From Armatimonadota bacterium (GTDB lineage Bacteria > Armatimonadota > Fimbriimonadia > Fimbriimonadales > Fimbriimonadaceae), in NCBI GenBank assembly GCA_018268255.1, contig JAFDWX010000005.1, positions 62,001 through 126,000 of the forward strand: a DNA stretch of 64,000 nucleotides, written 5' to 3'. The translations under genes were made by a program, and so were the position numbers. The notes under the pieces are model-generated. The model saw only the letters and a program-made list of their open reading frames with translations. It was not told the origin of the DNA and did not search any database. This document shows, piece by piece, positions 26,217 to 35,699 of the stretch; the stretch's first letter is position 1, and each line of letters begins with the position of its first letter.

Positions 26217-28361
26217 ATGAACCCGAACAAGTTTTTCAACGCTCACCATGCACCAATGGGTGCTTTTGCGACACTGACTCTCGGATGCAAAGGGGCGCAG
26301 GGCGGAATCGCTGCTGAATTGGGCGGCCCAGCGTGCGAAAACCTCTACATCGGTCTGGCCAATCCGGACCGTCCAGGGACGTTCAGCGCACTTCCCTTTT
26401 TCGGCGGTGCCAAGGAGCAGTCCGCAGTAGAAGATTTCGACGTCGAGGGGCTGAGCGATTTTCAGCATCCCCAAGCGATCTTTGCATTCCCTGATGACGC
26501 CATCTCTCGAGATCTGGGCGCTTGTATCGATACCTGGACCGCTCCTGATCTTGTGGTTCGGATTTATTCTCCTGTGCGCCCGATCCCCAATCCGGAAACG
26601 GCTTCCAAGGATGAACTGCGGCTGGCCCTGGTTCCTGCTGTGATCGTCGAAATGGAAATCGACAATACGGATGGAACCGCCCCCCGTGATGCGTTCTTCG
26701 GGTACTCCGGCTCCGACCGGACCCGCACAATGCGGACATTCTGGAAGGACAGCACGTTTGGGATCGGACAAGGCCAACGCACTGCCATCGCGACGAAGGA
26801 GGCCGCTGCCTACTGCGGAGCAGCGTTTCAACCCGAGGCGATCCTCAACCCACGCCATCCGGAGAACGTCGATTTCACTCTGGGAAGCACTGGGCTCGTG
26901 GTGGTGAGCGTGCCTCCGGGGGAAAAGAAGACTTTGCGATTCGCAGTAGCTTGGTTCAATCAGGGCGACGCGACCACCGGACTCAAGACCCAGTATTACT
27001 ACCAGACACTGTTTGACTCCATCGAGGACGTATTGGACTTTGCGCTGGAGCAGAGCGACATGCTCATCCAGGGTTGCGGTGAGTTCGATGACCGGCTGAG
27101 CACGGGGCTTTCTCCCATTCGCGCAACCATGCTGGCCCAGACAATTAGGAGCTACTACGGCAGCACTCAACTTCTGGTGACCCAGGACGGTCAGCCACTT
27201 TGGGTTGTCAACGAGGGCGAATACCGGATGATGAACACGTTCGATCTGACCGTGGATCAGCTTTTCTTCGAACTCGCCATGAACCCCTGGACCGTGAAGA
27301 ACGTTTTGGACCAGTTTGTGGACAGGTATTCCTACCAGGACGAAGTTCGGTTTCCGGGTGATGCGACCCTTAGGCCCGGCGGGCTCACCTTTACGCATGA
27401 TATGGGGGTCGCGAACCACTTCTCCCCAGAGGGACGCTCCTGTTACGAGCAAGCTGGGTTGAAAGGTGTGTTTTCCTACATGAGCGCCGAGGAGTTGGTC
27501 AACTGGACTCTCTGCGCGTGCGTGTACGTCAGTCACACTGGCGACCAAACCTGGCTATTGAGACACGCGGCAACATTTGCGGCCGTGGCCGAGAGCATCA
27601 GCAATCGGGACCACTTCGAACCATCCCAACGAAACGGGCTGATCTCGGGCGACTCGAGTCAATGCAAAGGTGGGGCGGAAATCACCACGTATGACAGTCT
27701 GGATACCTCCTTGGGGCAAGCTCGAAACAACCTGTACCTCGCAGTCAAAACTTGGGCGGCCTATTGCCTTTTGCAGCGGCACTTTGATCACCTGGGAGAT
27801 TCGGCAAATGCTCAACTTTGTGGGACTCAGGCGGATTTGGCGGCAAAGACTTTGGTTGAGGCCAGAGGCGAGGACGGCTTCCTTCCGGCGGTGCTGGGAG
27901 AAGGCGTGGAGGCCCGCATCATCCCTGCTATCGAGGGACTCATCTTTCCTTATGTCGCAGGGCGAACGGATCTTCTGGAAGCGAACGGGAAATATGGCGC
28001 CCTGATATCGGTCCTGAGGCACCACTTTGAAAAGTGCCTCGATTCTGGCGTGTGCCGCTTTGCAGATGGAGGCTGGAAGCTCAGCTCAACAAGCAAGAAC
28101 TCGTGGCTCAGCAAGATCTATCTTTGCCAGGCGGTCGCCGAACAAGTGTTGGGATATGACCCAGATTGCAGCGCGGACTCCGCGCACTGGAACTGGCTGA
28201 TGGACGAAGACAACGTGATTTTTGCTTGGAGCGACCAGATGCTGGCTGGCAAGGCTCATGGGAGTCGATACTATCCCCGAGGCGTGACAGCAGCTCTTTG
28301 GCTGGCCTCCGGCGATGATCCGATCGGGGAGATGCAACGCACTCTGGGTGGTCAGAGCTAG
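26217..28361 (+). CDS. Beta-xylosidase, glycoside hydrolase family 52
   Basis: 714 residues that match GH52 end to end, as I recall Geobacillus XynB2: FFNAHHAPMGAFATLTLG at the start, PNPETASKDELRLALVPAVIVEM, QPLWVVNEGEYRMMNTFDLTVDQLFFEL, FTHDMGVAN, AEITTYDSLDTSLGQARNNLYL and SWLSKIYLCQ. By alignment from memory the nucleophile is E333 (in VNEGEY) and the acid/base D493 (in TTYDSLD). It releases xylose from the non-reducing ends of xylo-oligosaccharides, with retention. No signal peptide, so it acts inside the cell. GH52 is a small family. First gene of the xylan operon. Confidence 0.95.
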   Translation: MNPNKFFNAHHAPMGAFATLTLGCKGAQGGIAAELGGPACENLYIGLANPDRPGTFSALPFFGGAKEQSAVEDFDVEGLSDFQHPQAIFAFPDDAISRDLGACIDTWTAPDLVVRIYSPVRPIPNPETASKDELRLALVPAVIVEMEIDNTDGTAPRDAFFGYSGSDRTRTMRTFWKDSTFGIGQGQRTAIATKEAAAYCGAAFQPEAILNPRHPENVDFTLGSTGLVVVSVPPGEKKTLRFAVAWFNQGDATTGLKTQYYYQTLFDSIEDVLDFALEQSDMLIQGCGEFDDRLSTGLSPIRATMLAQTIRSYYGSTQLLVTQDGQPLWVVNEGEYRMMNTFDLTVDQLFFELAMNPWTVKNVLDQFVDRYSYQDEVRFPGDATLRPGGLTFTHDMGVANHFSPEGRSCYEQAGLKGVFSYMSAEELVNWTLCACVYVSHTGDQTWLLRHAATFAAVAESISNRDHFEPSQRNGLISGDSSQCKGGAEITTYDSLDTSLGQARNNLYLAVKTWAAYCLLQRHFDHLGDSANAQLCGTQADLAAKTLVEARGEDGFLPAVLGEGVEARIIPAIEGLIFPYVAGRTDLLEANGKYGALISVLRHHFEKCLDSGVCRFADGGWKLSSTSKNSWLSKIYLCQAVAEQVLGYDPDCSADSAHWNWLMDEDNVIFAWSDQMLAGKAHGSRYYPRGVTAALWLASGDDPIGEMQRTLGGQS

Positions 28362-28365
28362 AGCT

Positions 28366-30801
28366 GTGAACATTTACCGCGCAGCCCGATACGCTGACGA
28401 TGGCTATGCTGCCTGGCTTCGGTTCATGCCGCTGGATTCTGAGTACTCGGGGCCAAGAGAGATCGTCGTCGAATGCCAAGACCGACTCGCGTGGACCGCT
28501 GCCCAGGAGCTTCAATTCGGCTTGGAATGTCTCTATGGCGAGTGTTTGGAAATCGGCACTGGGCCGTCACTTTCGGCTTACGTCCTACGGATTTCGGCAG
28601 ATGCCAGGCTGGTTGAAGACGGATTCTGTATTCGCACGGAAGGCAAAAACCGAATCATCGAAGCTACCAATCCTCGAGGGCTGCTGTACGGGGTCTTTTC
28701 TCTGCTCAGGGCAACCGATACTCGCCAGTTCCCCAAGGAGCAGCCATGGATCGAGAATCCTTCGGCGCCGATCCGATACTTGAACCACTGGGACAATCTC
28801 GATGGGTCCATTGAGCGAGGCTACGCTGGTCGGTCCATTTTCTATGGCGATGATGGCCAGATCACGGGTGAGCTGGATCGGGTTCGAGATTACGCGCGGC
28901 TCCTGGCGAGCGTCGGGATTAACGGATGTTCGATCAACAACGTCAACGCCGACGACCGAATCTACTCGACCGAAGGCTTATCTGTGGCAGCTCGATTGGC
29001 CAGCGTTTTCCGTGAGTTCGGAATCCGCATCTTGATTTCCGTGAGCCTCGATTCGCCAGTTCGACAAGGTGGTTTGAATACCTTCGATCCCCTAGATCCT
29101 GGCGTGAATGCGTGGTGGAAAGCCAAGGCCGCTGAAATGTACCAAGCCATTCCCGATATGGCTGGATTGCTCATTAAGGCTGATTCCGAGGGTCGGCTCG
29201 GACCCTCCGCATATGGGCGCACCCATGCCGATGCCGCAAATCTCCTGGCCCGTGCGGTTCGACCTCACGGCGGGATGGTGTTTTATCGCGGCTTTGTCTA
29301 CAACCACACCATGGACTGGCACGACAGGAAGCTGGATCGTGCCAAAGCACAGCAAGAAAATCTCCAACCGCTGGACGGTCTTTTTGATGAAAACGTGGCC
29401 ATCCAGATCAAGAATGGACCGATTGATTTTCAAGTACGCGAGCCCGTTTCACCGACCATTGGATCGCTGGAGAAAACGCCCAAGGTGATCGAGCTCATGA
29501 TCACGCAGGAATATCTTGGACAGCAACATCATTCGGTTTACGAAGTTCCTTGGTGGAAGAATTCGCTCGATTTTGACTTTGAACTGAACCATCATTCGGC
29601 TACCCAAGATATTGTGACGGGCAAGACGTTCGGTCACCGAATGGGTGGCTTTGTTGCCGTTTGCGGTGTTGGGCGGAGCATAAACTGGATGGGAAACGAC
29701 CTCGCCCAAGCCAATCTCTACGGCTATGGACGACTAGCCTGGAATCCGAACATATCGGCCGAGCAAATCGCAGAGGAATGGGTCGCACAGACATTCTCGC
29801 GCGACAAGAAATGTGTCGCTGAGGTTCGAGCTTTGCTGATGGATACTTGGCCCACTTACGAGCGCTACACCGGCAACTTAGGCATCGGTGGCCTAACCGA
29901 CATCATCCATGTTCACTATGGCCCCGCGCCGGAGAGCAGCGAGCACAACGGCTGGGGACAATGGCATCGCAGCGATGCCACGGGCACAGGCATGGACCGC
30001 ACCATTCGGTCTGGTACTGGTTTCACTGCTCAGTATCCGGCGAAGGTCGCCACGCAGTTTGAAAATCTGGAGACTTGTCCCGAGGAGCTCCTCCTGTTTT
30101 TCCACCACGTGCCTTATTCGCATCGACTGAAGTCTGGGAAGACCGTGATCCAGCACATCTACGACGAACATTATCGTGGAGCTCAGGAAGCATCAAGGTT
30201 TGTGGATCGATGGAAGGGAGTTCGGCAGCACGTCGATCGAAAAAGGTGGCTCGATGTTCTGGGCCAACTCGAATACCAGGCTGGCCACGCGGTGGTGTGG
30301 AGAGATTCCATCTGCTGGTATTTTCACCGTCTCTCTGGCATCGCGGACAGTCTGGGCCGAGTCGGCAACGAACCTCATCGGGTGGAATGCGAATCGATGA
30401 CGCTCGACGGGTACGAGATCGTCAACATCGAACCTTGGGAGGCTGCGTCGGGAGCTCGTGCGATCCGGCTCCGGGGAGATGCTGGATCGTGCCAGACCGC
30501 CGTGGATTTTGACCCTGGCAGATTCAAAATCCACACTTGGTTCTTCGACCTGCCGGGCAATGCTCGTTTTGAGTTGAGAATCAACGATAACCCAGTGGAT
30601 CAGTGGACCGCCGACATGGGGTTGCCGAGCGAAAAGCTGGATGCGCACACTCGGCAACGGCACACCACTGGACCGCTATCCCTTGCACAGGGAGATGTGG
30701 TGTCTATCCACTGCACCGCCGACAAAGGCGATGTCGCCGCTCTCGATTTTCTTGAATTCGAACCTGTCTCACACCAACCCATTGGAGTACCTTTGAACTA
30801 A
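28366..30801 (+). CDS. Alpha-glucuronidase, glycoside hydrolase family 67
   Basis: 811 residues. It carries the GH67 signature MIN-type YLNHWDNLDGSIERGYAG, SVGINGCSINNVN, IKADSEGRLGP, IQIKNGPIDFQVREPVSP, LAQANLYGYGRLAWNP and LFFHHVPYSHRLKSG. Catalytic residues match family positions: acid E275, and D354/E382 of the base pair. It removes 4-O-methylglucuronic acid from the non-reducing end of aldouronic acids. About 110 extra C-terminal residues (from VECESMTLDG) look like a beta-sandwich or carbohydrate-binding add-on. The start is GTG 28366, 4 bases after the GH52 stop; an ATG at 28315 would overlap that gene. No signal peptide. Confidence 0.95.
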   Translation: MNIYRAARYADDGYAAWLRFMPLDSEYSGPREIVVECQDRLAWTAAQELQFGLECLYGECLEIGTGPSLSAYVLRISADARLVEDGFCIRTEGKNRIIEATNPRGLLYGVFSLLRATDTRQFPKEQPWIENPSAPIRYLNHWDNLDGSIERGYAGRSIFYGDDGQITGELDRVRDYARLLASVGINGCSINNVNADDRIYSTEGLSVAARLASVFREFGIRILISVSLDSPVRQGGLNTFDPLDPGVNAWWKAKAAEMYQAIPDMAGLLIKADSEGRLGPSAYGRTHADAANLLARAVRPHGGMVFYRGFVYNHTMDWHDRKLDRAKAQQENLQPLDGLFDENVAIQIKNGPIDFQVREPVSPTIGSLEKTPKVIELMITQEYLGQQHHSVYEVPWWKNSLDFDFELNHHSATQDIVTGKTFGHRMGGFVAVCGVGRSINWMGNDLAQANLYGYGRLAWNPNISAEQIAEEWVAQTFSRDKKCVAEVRALLMDTWPTYERYTGNLGIGGLTDIIHVHYGPAPESSEHNGWGQWHRSDATGTGMDRTIRSGTGFTAQYPAKVATQFENLETCPEELLLFFHHVPYSHRLKSGKTVIQHIYDEHYRGAQEASRFVDRWKGVRQHVDRKRWLDVLGQLEYQAGHAVVWRDSICWYFHRLSGIADSLGRVGNEPHRVECESMTLDGYEIVNIEPWEAASGARAIRLRGDAGSCQTAVDFDPGRFKIHTWFFDLPGNARFELRINDNPVDQWTADMGLPSEKLDAHTRQRHTTGPLSLAQGDVVSIHCTADKGDVAALDFLEFEPVSHQPIGVPLN

Positions 30802-30805
30802 AGCC

Positions 30806-31837
30806 ATGACATTGCTGCTCGCTACCGCATTTCTCGCCCTGGGTGTCGGAGCGGTTGAATCCGCTCCCGTGTCGCTCAGACTCGCTGCCGCTAAGCACAA
30901 GATGCGGATCGGCACAGCAGTCCCGGTGGGAGCACTCGATGATTCCCCATTCACCAAACTGGTCGCCACTCATTTTAATGTGGTCGAACCAGAGAATGAG
31001 ATGAAGATCTACGGGCTTACTAAAGGTTATCGCGAGTTCGACTTCACTAATGCCGATAAGATTGTTGCATTTGCACAGAAGAACAAACTAGAGGTTCGTG
31101 GTCACACGCTGTTCTGGCACCTTTATCCTTCGCAATGGCTTGTGCAAGGCAACTATAACTCTTCGCAACTCACTGAGATAGCGAAGCACCACGTTGATAC
31201 CGTTTTAGGCCACTTCAAAGGGAAAGTCAGAGAGTGGGATGTTCTCAATGAGGCGTTCGGGAATAAAGGTGAACTTGTGGATTCCATCTGGTTCAACAAT
31301 CCAGGAATCGAGGCCAGCGGGAACAAGTATGCCTATATCGAAAAGATGTATCGATGGGCACACGAAGCCGATCCCAAGGCACGGCTCTACTACAACGATT
31401 TCATGTGCGAAATGGTTAACACAAAATCCGACGCGATGTATGCAATGGCTCAAGATTTCATAGCGCGTAAGGTGCCTCTCCACGGCATCGGATTCCAATG
31501 CCACTTCGACATGCAATTCAACCAAGAGGTCCCTCTCAGATCATTCCAAGAAAACCTCCGACGGTTTAAGAAAATCGGCATGGATATTCAGATCACAGAG
31601 CTGGATGTTCGTATTCCCAACAACAGTTCAGAAATGCTCCAAAAACAAGCCGACCTCTATCATAAAGTGATGAAAATTGCCGTCGCTGAAGGAGTCTCGC
31701 TGGTACAGCTGTGGGGGTGCACCGATAAGTACTCCTGGGTACCGAGAACGTTCAAGGATCAAGGCTGGGCCTTGCCTTGGGATGATCGATACCAGCCGAA
31801 ACCAGCGGTACAGGCAATCCTGGATGCGTTGAAATAG
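30806..31837 (+). CDS. Endo-1,4-beta-xylanase, glycoside hydrolase family 10, secreted
   Basis: 343 residues. A signal peptide (LLLATAFLALGVGAVESA) precedes a compact GH10 barrel. Landmarks: FNVVEPENEMK, VRGHTLFWH, REWDVLNEAF with acid/base E149, and DIQITELDVRI with nucleophile E265. No carbohydrate-binding module. It cuts xylan backbone and leaves xylo-oligosaccharides, some with glucuronic acid, for uptake. The ATG is 4 bases after the GH67 stop, so the three xylan genes form one operon. No transporter or regulator of xylan use is in the operon. Confidence 0.96.
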   Translation: MTLLLATAFLALGVGAVESAPVSLRLAAAKHKMRIGTAVPVGALDDSPFTKLVATHFNVVEPENEMKIYGLTKGYREFDFTNADKIVAFAQKNKLEVRGHTLFWHLYPSQWLVQGNYNSSQLTEIAKHHVDTVLGHFKGKVREWDVLNEAFGNKGELVDSIWFNNPGIEASGNKYAYIEKMYRWAHEADPKARLYYNDFMCEMVNTKSDAMYAMAQDFIARKVPLHGIGFQCHFDMQFNQEVPLRSFQENLRRFKKIGMDIQITELDVRIPNNSSEMLQKQADLYHKVMKIAVAEGVSLVQLWGCTDKYSWVPRTFKDQGWALPWDDRYQPKPAVQAILDALK

Positions 31838-31882
31838 CGACTCGACGGGCACAAATTGAAAGACCATGGCCAAAATGGGCGT

Positions 31883-33268
31883 ATGGCTCATTCGATCCAG
31901 TTTCAGGGTGCAGCAAGGACCGTTACAGGAACCAAGCACCTTCTTCGTGTCGGCACAAAGCAGATTCTCTTGGATTGCGGCTCCTTCCAAGGAGCGAGGG
32001 AGTTGCGCGACAGAAACTGGGAACCATTTAACTTCGATCCGGGTGAGATCGACGCGGTGGTCCTCTCGCACGCGCACCAGGACCACATCGGGATGCTGCC
32101 CAAGTTGGTTAAGGATGGGTATCGCGGACCGATCTACTGCACCAAAGCCACAAGGGGTCTGTGTGCGATATCGTTGCCGGATTCAGGACGGATTCAAGAA
32201 GAAGACGCCTATCATGCGAACAAACGTGGATCGCGCCATCAGCCAGCGTTGCCGCTGTACACGGAGCAAGATGCCTACGCTGTGATGAAGCAGCTCAAAA
32301 CGGTTCCATACCACCAGTTCATCGATCTTCCAGGTGGCGTGAAGTTCCGCTATTTCAGCTCGGGCCACATTTTGGGCTCCGCCTTCATCGAGTTGTACTT
32401 TGAAAACGGGCAGAAGTTGGTCTTCTCAGGAGATCTGGGGCGATACGACACACCGATTATCAAGGATCCGGAGGTCATGGATTTCGCCGAGTTTCTGGTG
32501 ATCGAGAGCACCTACGGCGATAAGCTTCACCCCACAGTGAACCCCGAGGACATGCTGGCCGAAGTCATCCACGAGGCCGTGGATCGCCACAGTGCCTTGC
32601 TGGTTCCCAGCTTTGCGATTGGCCGAACCCAGGAACTCCTGTACCATCTTCGTCGCCTGCAACTGGCCAATCGAATCCCGCGCATTCCCATTTATGTGGA
32701 CAGCCCAATGGCGACGAGCACAAGCGATCTCTATGGGCGAAGCAACGAAGAGTGGGACGACGAGATGAGCCTGATGGTGCAGCAAGATTTTGACCCCATC
32801 GAACCCGAGGGACTCCAGTACGTGCGCGATCGAAATATGTCGAAAGCACTCAACGTGCAACAGGGACCGATGGTAGTAATCGCAGGCAGTGGGATGGCTA
32901 ACGGCGGACGCATTCAGCACCACTTGCTTCATCGCCTTTCCGATCCGGACGTCCAGGTTCTGTTCACCGGATATCAGGCTACGGAAACTCTCGGTCGGAG
33001 GCTGTTGGACGGTGCCGATCGGGTTTGGATTTTTGGCAATGAGGTTGAGGTGCGCGCCAAAATTTCGCGCCTCACTTCGCTGAGCGCTCACGCCGACCAA
33101 GGCGAGTTGATGAGGTGGCTCTCAGGATTCAAATCAGCTCCCAAAAAGACGTTTATCGTGCACGGCGAGCCCGAAGTCCAGGACATTTTTGCCGCCAAAT
33201 TGCGCACCGAATTGGGCTGGGAAGTGGCTATCCCCGAGCATATGGAAGAGTTCTCCTTGGATATCTGA
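31883..33268 (+). CDS. Metallo-beta-lactamase / beta-CASP exonuclease-like RNA-processing protein
   Basis: About 461 residues. MBL motif SHAHQDHIGMLP, the LDCGSFQG strand, GHILGSAF, SGDLGRYDTPI and ESTYGD are followed by a beta-CASP domain (VPSFAIGRTQELLYHL and IAGSGMANGGRIQHHL) and the C-terminal SLSAHADQGELM and FIVHGEP. This is the archaeal/bacterial CPSF- and Ysh1-like family, probably a ribonuclease. I prefer ATG 31883 over a TTG at 31856. It lies 45 bases after the xylanase stop, so it may be co-transcribed. Confidence 0.93.
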   Translation: MAHSIQFQGAARTVTGTKHLLRVGTKQILLDCGSFQGARELRDRNWEPFNFDPGEIDAVVLSHAHQDHIGMLPKLVKDGYRGPIYCTKATRGLCAISLPDSGRIQEEDAYHANKRGSRHQPALPLYTEQDAYAVMKQLKTVPYHQFIDLPGGVKFRYFSSGHILGSAFIELYFENGQKLVFSGDLGRYDTPIIKDPEVMDFAEFLVIESTYGDKLHPTVNPEDMLAEVIHEAVDRHSALLVPSFAIGRTQELLYHLRRLQLANRIPRIPIYVDSPMATSTSDLYGRSNEEWDDEMSLMVQQDFDPIEPEGLQYVRDRNMSKALNVQQGPMVVIAGSGMANGGRIQHHLLHRLSDPDVQVLFTGYQATETLGRRLLDGADRVWIFGNEVEVRAKISRLTSLSAHADQGELMRWLSGFKSAPKKTFIVHGEPEVQDIFAAKLRTELGWEVAIPEHMEEFSLDI

Positions 33269-33284
33269 GTCTGGTCCAGCGTCC

Positions 33285-33290
33285 TATACT
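33285..33290 (+). promoter_or_regulatory. Possible -10 box of hrcA
   Basis: TATACT lies 13 bases before the hrcA ATG, so a start there would leave a leader of only a few bases. There is no CIRCE-like inverted repeat (TTAGCACTC-N9-GAGTGCTAA) upstream, and no clear -35 at the right spacing. Weak call. Confidence 0.3.
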
Positions 33291-33303
33291 ATAGTCAATA
33301 GCG

Positions 33304-34374
33304 ATGAGCAAATCCAAACCGACCGGTCAAGGTGATCAGCTCGATCCGCGCAAACAGATGATCTTGCGTGCGGTCGTGTTTGAATACGTAACGGGTGCCG
33401 AACCAGTCGGGAGCGAATTGCTCACCCAGAAGTACGAGCTTGGAGTCCGGTCAGCTACAGTACGCAACGAATTGGCGGAGATGAGCGATCTCGGCTATTT
33501 GGACCAGCCCCATACCAGTGCCGGTCGCATTCCCAGCGACCTCGGGTACCGGTATTTTGTCGACCACATGATCGTGTATCGCGATCTGGGGCCACACGCC
33601 AAGCGTCAGGTTCAAACCATCACTCGAGACGGCGAGCTTCTCCAAACACTCCTCACTGAGACCACGTCTCTTCTCAGCCGACTCACCCGGCTGATGAGTG
33701 CGGCGACGACGATTACCAATCAGCACCTTCGAGCCAAATCTGCGATGCTGACTGCGCTTGGACCCGACCGCGCCCTTGTGGTCCTGGTCCTCAGCAACGG
33801 GCACGTGGAAAACAAGCTGGTCGAGTGTCCCGAGGGAATGACGCTTGCTCACATCGGACGAGCAAATAACGAACTGATGGGGTTGATCAATGAGAAGTCC
33901 TTGACGGAGTTGGTGAGCTTGAGCAGTGCGACTCATCATTCTTCTGACCCCGCCTATGATCGCCTCATGCACAATGTTCTGCACGTGATACAGAGCATCT
34001 GCCGAGACCTCACGAAGGGGAAAATCATCGTCGAAGGCGAGGAATATCTCTTTGGGCAGCCGGAGTTCATGCGTGATCCCGCGCCTCTCCAGCAACTTCT
34101 CCAGCACATCGAAGATAGGGGCACGGCAAGTTTGGCCACATCCAAAAAGGATGAGCACGGTCTGGATGTTAAAATCGGCAAGGAAAACAACTTGCAGGTT
34201 TGGAAGCAGTTTGCGGTGATTCGCCATCCATTCTTTGTGGGAGATCAGGAGATGGGCAATCTGACCATTGTTGGCCCAACCCGCTTGGATTACGAATCGA
34301 ATATTCCTTTGCTGACTTATGCTGCACAGGCTGTCAGTGATACGCTGACAAAAATCTTCGGCCCGGGCAAGTAG
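33304..34374 (+). CDS. hrcA: Heat-inducible transcription repressor HrcA
   Basis: 356 residues with the HrcA winged-helix start (LDPRKQMILRAVVFEYVTGAEPVGSELL, VRSATVRNELAEMSDLGYLDQPHTSAGRIPSDLGYRYFVD) and the GAF-like C-terminal domain ending IVGPTRLDYESNIPLLTYAAQ. HrcA binds CIRCE operators of the groESL and dnaK operons and needs GroEL for folding. Those genes are not here: two phage genes follow instead of grpE-dnaK. Autoregulation via a local CIRCE is not evident. Confidence 0.96.
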   Translation: MSKSKPTGQGDQLDPRKQMILRAVVFEYVTGAEPVGSELLTQKYELGVRSATVRNELAEMSDLGYLDQPHTSAGRIPSDLGYRYFVDHMIVYRDLGPHAKRQVQTITRDGELLQTLLTETTSLLSRLTRLMSAATTITNQHLRAKSAMLTALGPDRALVVLVLSNGHVENKLVECPEGMTLAHIGRANNELMGLINEKSLTELVSLSSATHHSSDPAYDRLMHNVLHVIQSICRDLTKGKIIVEGEEYLFGQPEFMRDPAPLQQLLQHIEDRGTASLATSKKDEHGLDVKIGKENNLQVWKQFAVIRHPFFVGDQEMGNLTIVGPTRLDYESNIPLLTYAAQAVSDTLTKIFGPGK

Positions 34375-34415
34375 CGGCCAGTTGACCCGGAATCACATCG
34401 AAGCCCGCCTGCTTC

Positions 34416-35696
34416 ATGCAGACATTTCTCAGTTCGATTGCGGACGTATGGCATCCGCACGAGGGCCAACGGGAGTTTCTCTTGAGAACCGAGCACGTCA
34501 AAGTGCTGGCATGCGGCCGCCGATGGGGCAAGAGCGAGGCGTGCGCCATCGCTATTCTTCATCGACTTTTGGGTCAAGAGAGGATCGAGAAGATCCTGCT
34601 GATTGCCCCGACTCTCATTCAATCCCAAATCATTTTTGAGCGGATCTTGGAACTTCTGCCTGACATCACGGAAGAAAAGCCCATCGTCAAGCGCGGCCCC
34701 TATCCATCGATCCAGTTGTTTGGTAACGTACTCCGATCCCGCAGCGGTGTGATCCAGAGGAACCTGCGTGGTTTGGGGGCAACACTCATCGTGGTGGATG
34801 AGGCGGCGTTCGTTCCTGAGTCTGTAATTACCGATGTCGCGCTGCCGATGCTCGCCACAACCAACGGCGACCTGATTCTCATCTCCACTCCCCACGGCAG
34901 AAACCACTTCTGGAAATTCTTTATGATGGGCCAGAGCGAAGGAGGAAAAATCTGGTCGAAAACCGCACCCAGTAGCGAGAATCCGAATGTGACTCGGGCG
35001 TTCCTCGATAATCAAAAGGAACTGGTTTCGGAGAGGGTGTTTCTGGTGGAATATGAAGCCTCTTTCCTGGAGGACTCAACCCAGGTCTTCCCCGATGAAA
35101 GCGTTACGGCAGCGATTCGGCCGATTGTGGTCCACGCGGAAGCACCCACACGCATTGGGATCGACTGGGCTCGGTACACCGACTACACGGCTGTGGCTGT
35201 GGTCCAAGGAACTCGATCGCAAGCCAACTTGGTGGCCCTACATCACTGGACGGGAGTCGGCTGGACCGAGCAAATTGACCGGGTGGCAGATATCGTGGCC
35301 CATTTTCCCGAAGCAAAGGTCACCTGTGACGCAACGGGGATGGGCGATGTGGCACTGGAAATGCTCCGCAAACGGCTCGACGAGAACGTCGTGGAGGGCG
35401 TCGTCTTTACGACGAGAACGAAGTCGGATCTGGTGGATGGCCTCGCTTGGATGTTCGAGAACCGAGCATTGGCCATTCTGCCGCATCCCGAGTTGCAGAA
35501 AGAACTGAGCTACTACAGAGCGGAGTCCAAGGGTTCTCGAACTGAATTCGGTGGCGCAGGTGGCGTTCATGACGATCTAGTTACGGCTCTGGCACTGGCT
35601 GTTTCGGCACTTCCGAGGCATGAGCATGTTGGCATCGCCGTTGGTTGTCCGCGCAAGTTCTCACATGGGACCGAGCGGCGATTGCTCACCTATTAG
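34416..35696 (+). CDS. Phage terminase large subunit (TerL)
   Basis: 426 residues with both TerL domains. ATPase: Walker A-like ACGRRWGKS (K39), Walker B TLIVVDEAAF (D128/E129) and coupling motif ISTPHGRNHFW. RNase H-like nuclease: IGIDWARYTD (D250), VTCDATGMGD (D305) and GVHDDLVTAL (D386/D387). All catalytic residues are intact. It resembles the Mu gp28 style. Only a portal follows; no capsid, protease or integrase genes are in the window. It sits 41 bases after hrcA. It may be a prophage remnant or a domesticated packaging unit. Confidence 0.93.
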   Translation: MQTFLSSIADVWHPHEGQREFLLRTEHVKVLACGRRWGKSEACAIAILHRLLGQERIEKILLIAPTLIQSQIIFERILELLPDITEEKPIVKRGPYPSIQLFGNVLRSRSGVIQRNLRGLGATLIVVDEAAFVPESVITDVALPMLATTNGDLILISTPHGRNHFWKFFMMGQSEGGKIWSKTAPSSENPNVTRAFLDNQKELVSERVFLVEYEASFLEDSTQVFPDESVTAAIRPIVVHAEAPTRIGIDWARYTDYTAVAVVQGTRSQANLVALHHWTGVGWTEQIDRVADIVAHFPEAKVTCDATGMGDVALEMLRKRLDENVVEGVVFTTRTKSDLVDGLAWMFENRALAILPHPELQKELSYYRAESKGSRTEFGGAGGVHDDLVTALALAVSALPRHEHVGIAVGCPRKFSHGTERRLLTY

Positions 35697-35699
35697 TCT

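Noticed and set aside
26028-27548. A 506-codon open frame on the minus strand
   Set aside because: It lies opposite the GH52 and PP2C genes, which have complete family motifs. The translation shows no family features; it is a by-product of codon bias.
33240-33303. A CIRCE operator at hrcA
   Set aside because: No TTAGCACTC/GAGTGCTAA inverted repeat in the upstream region.
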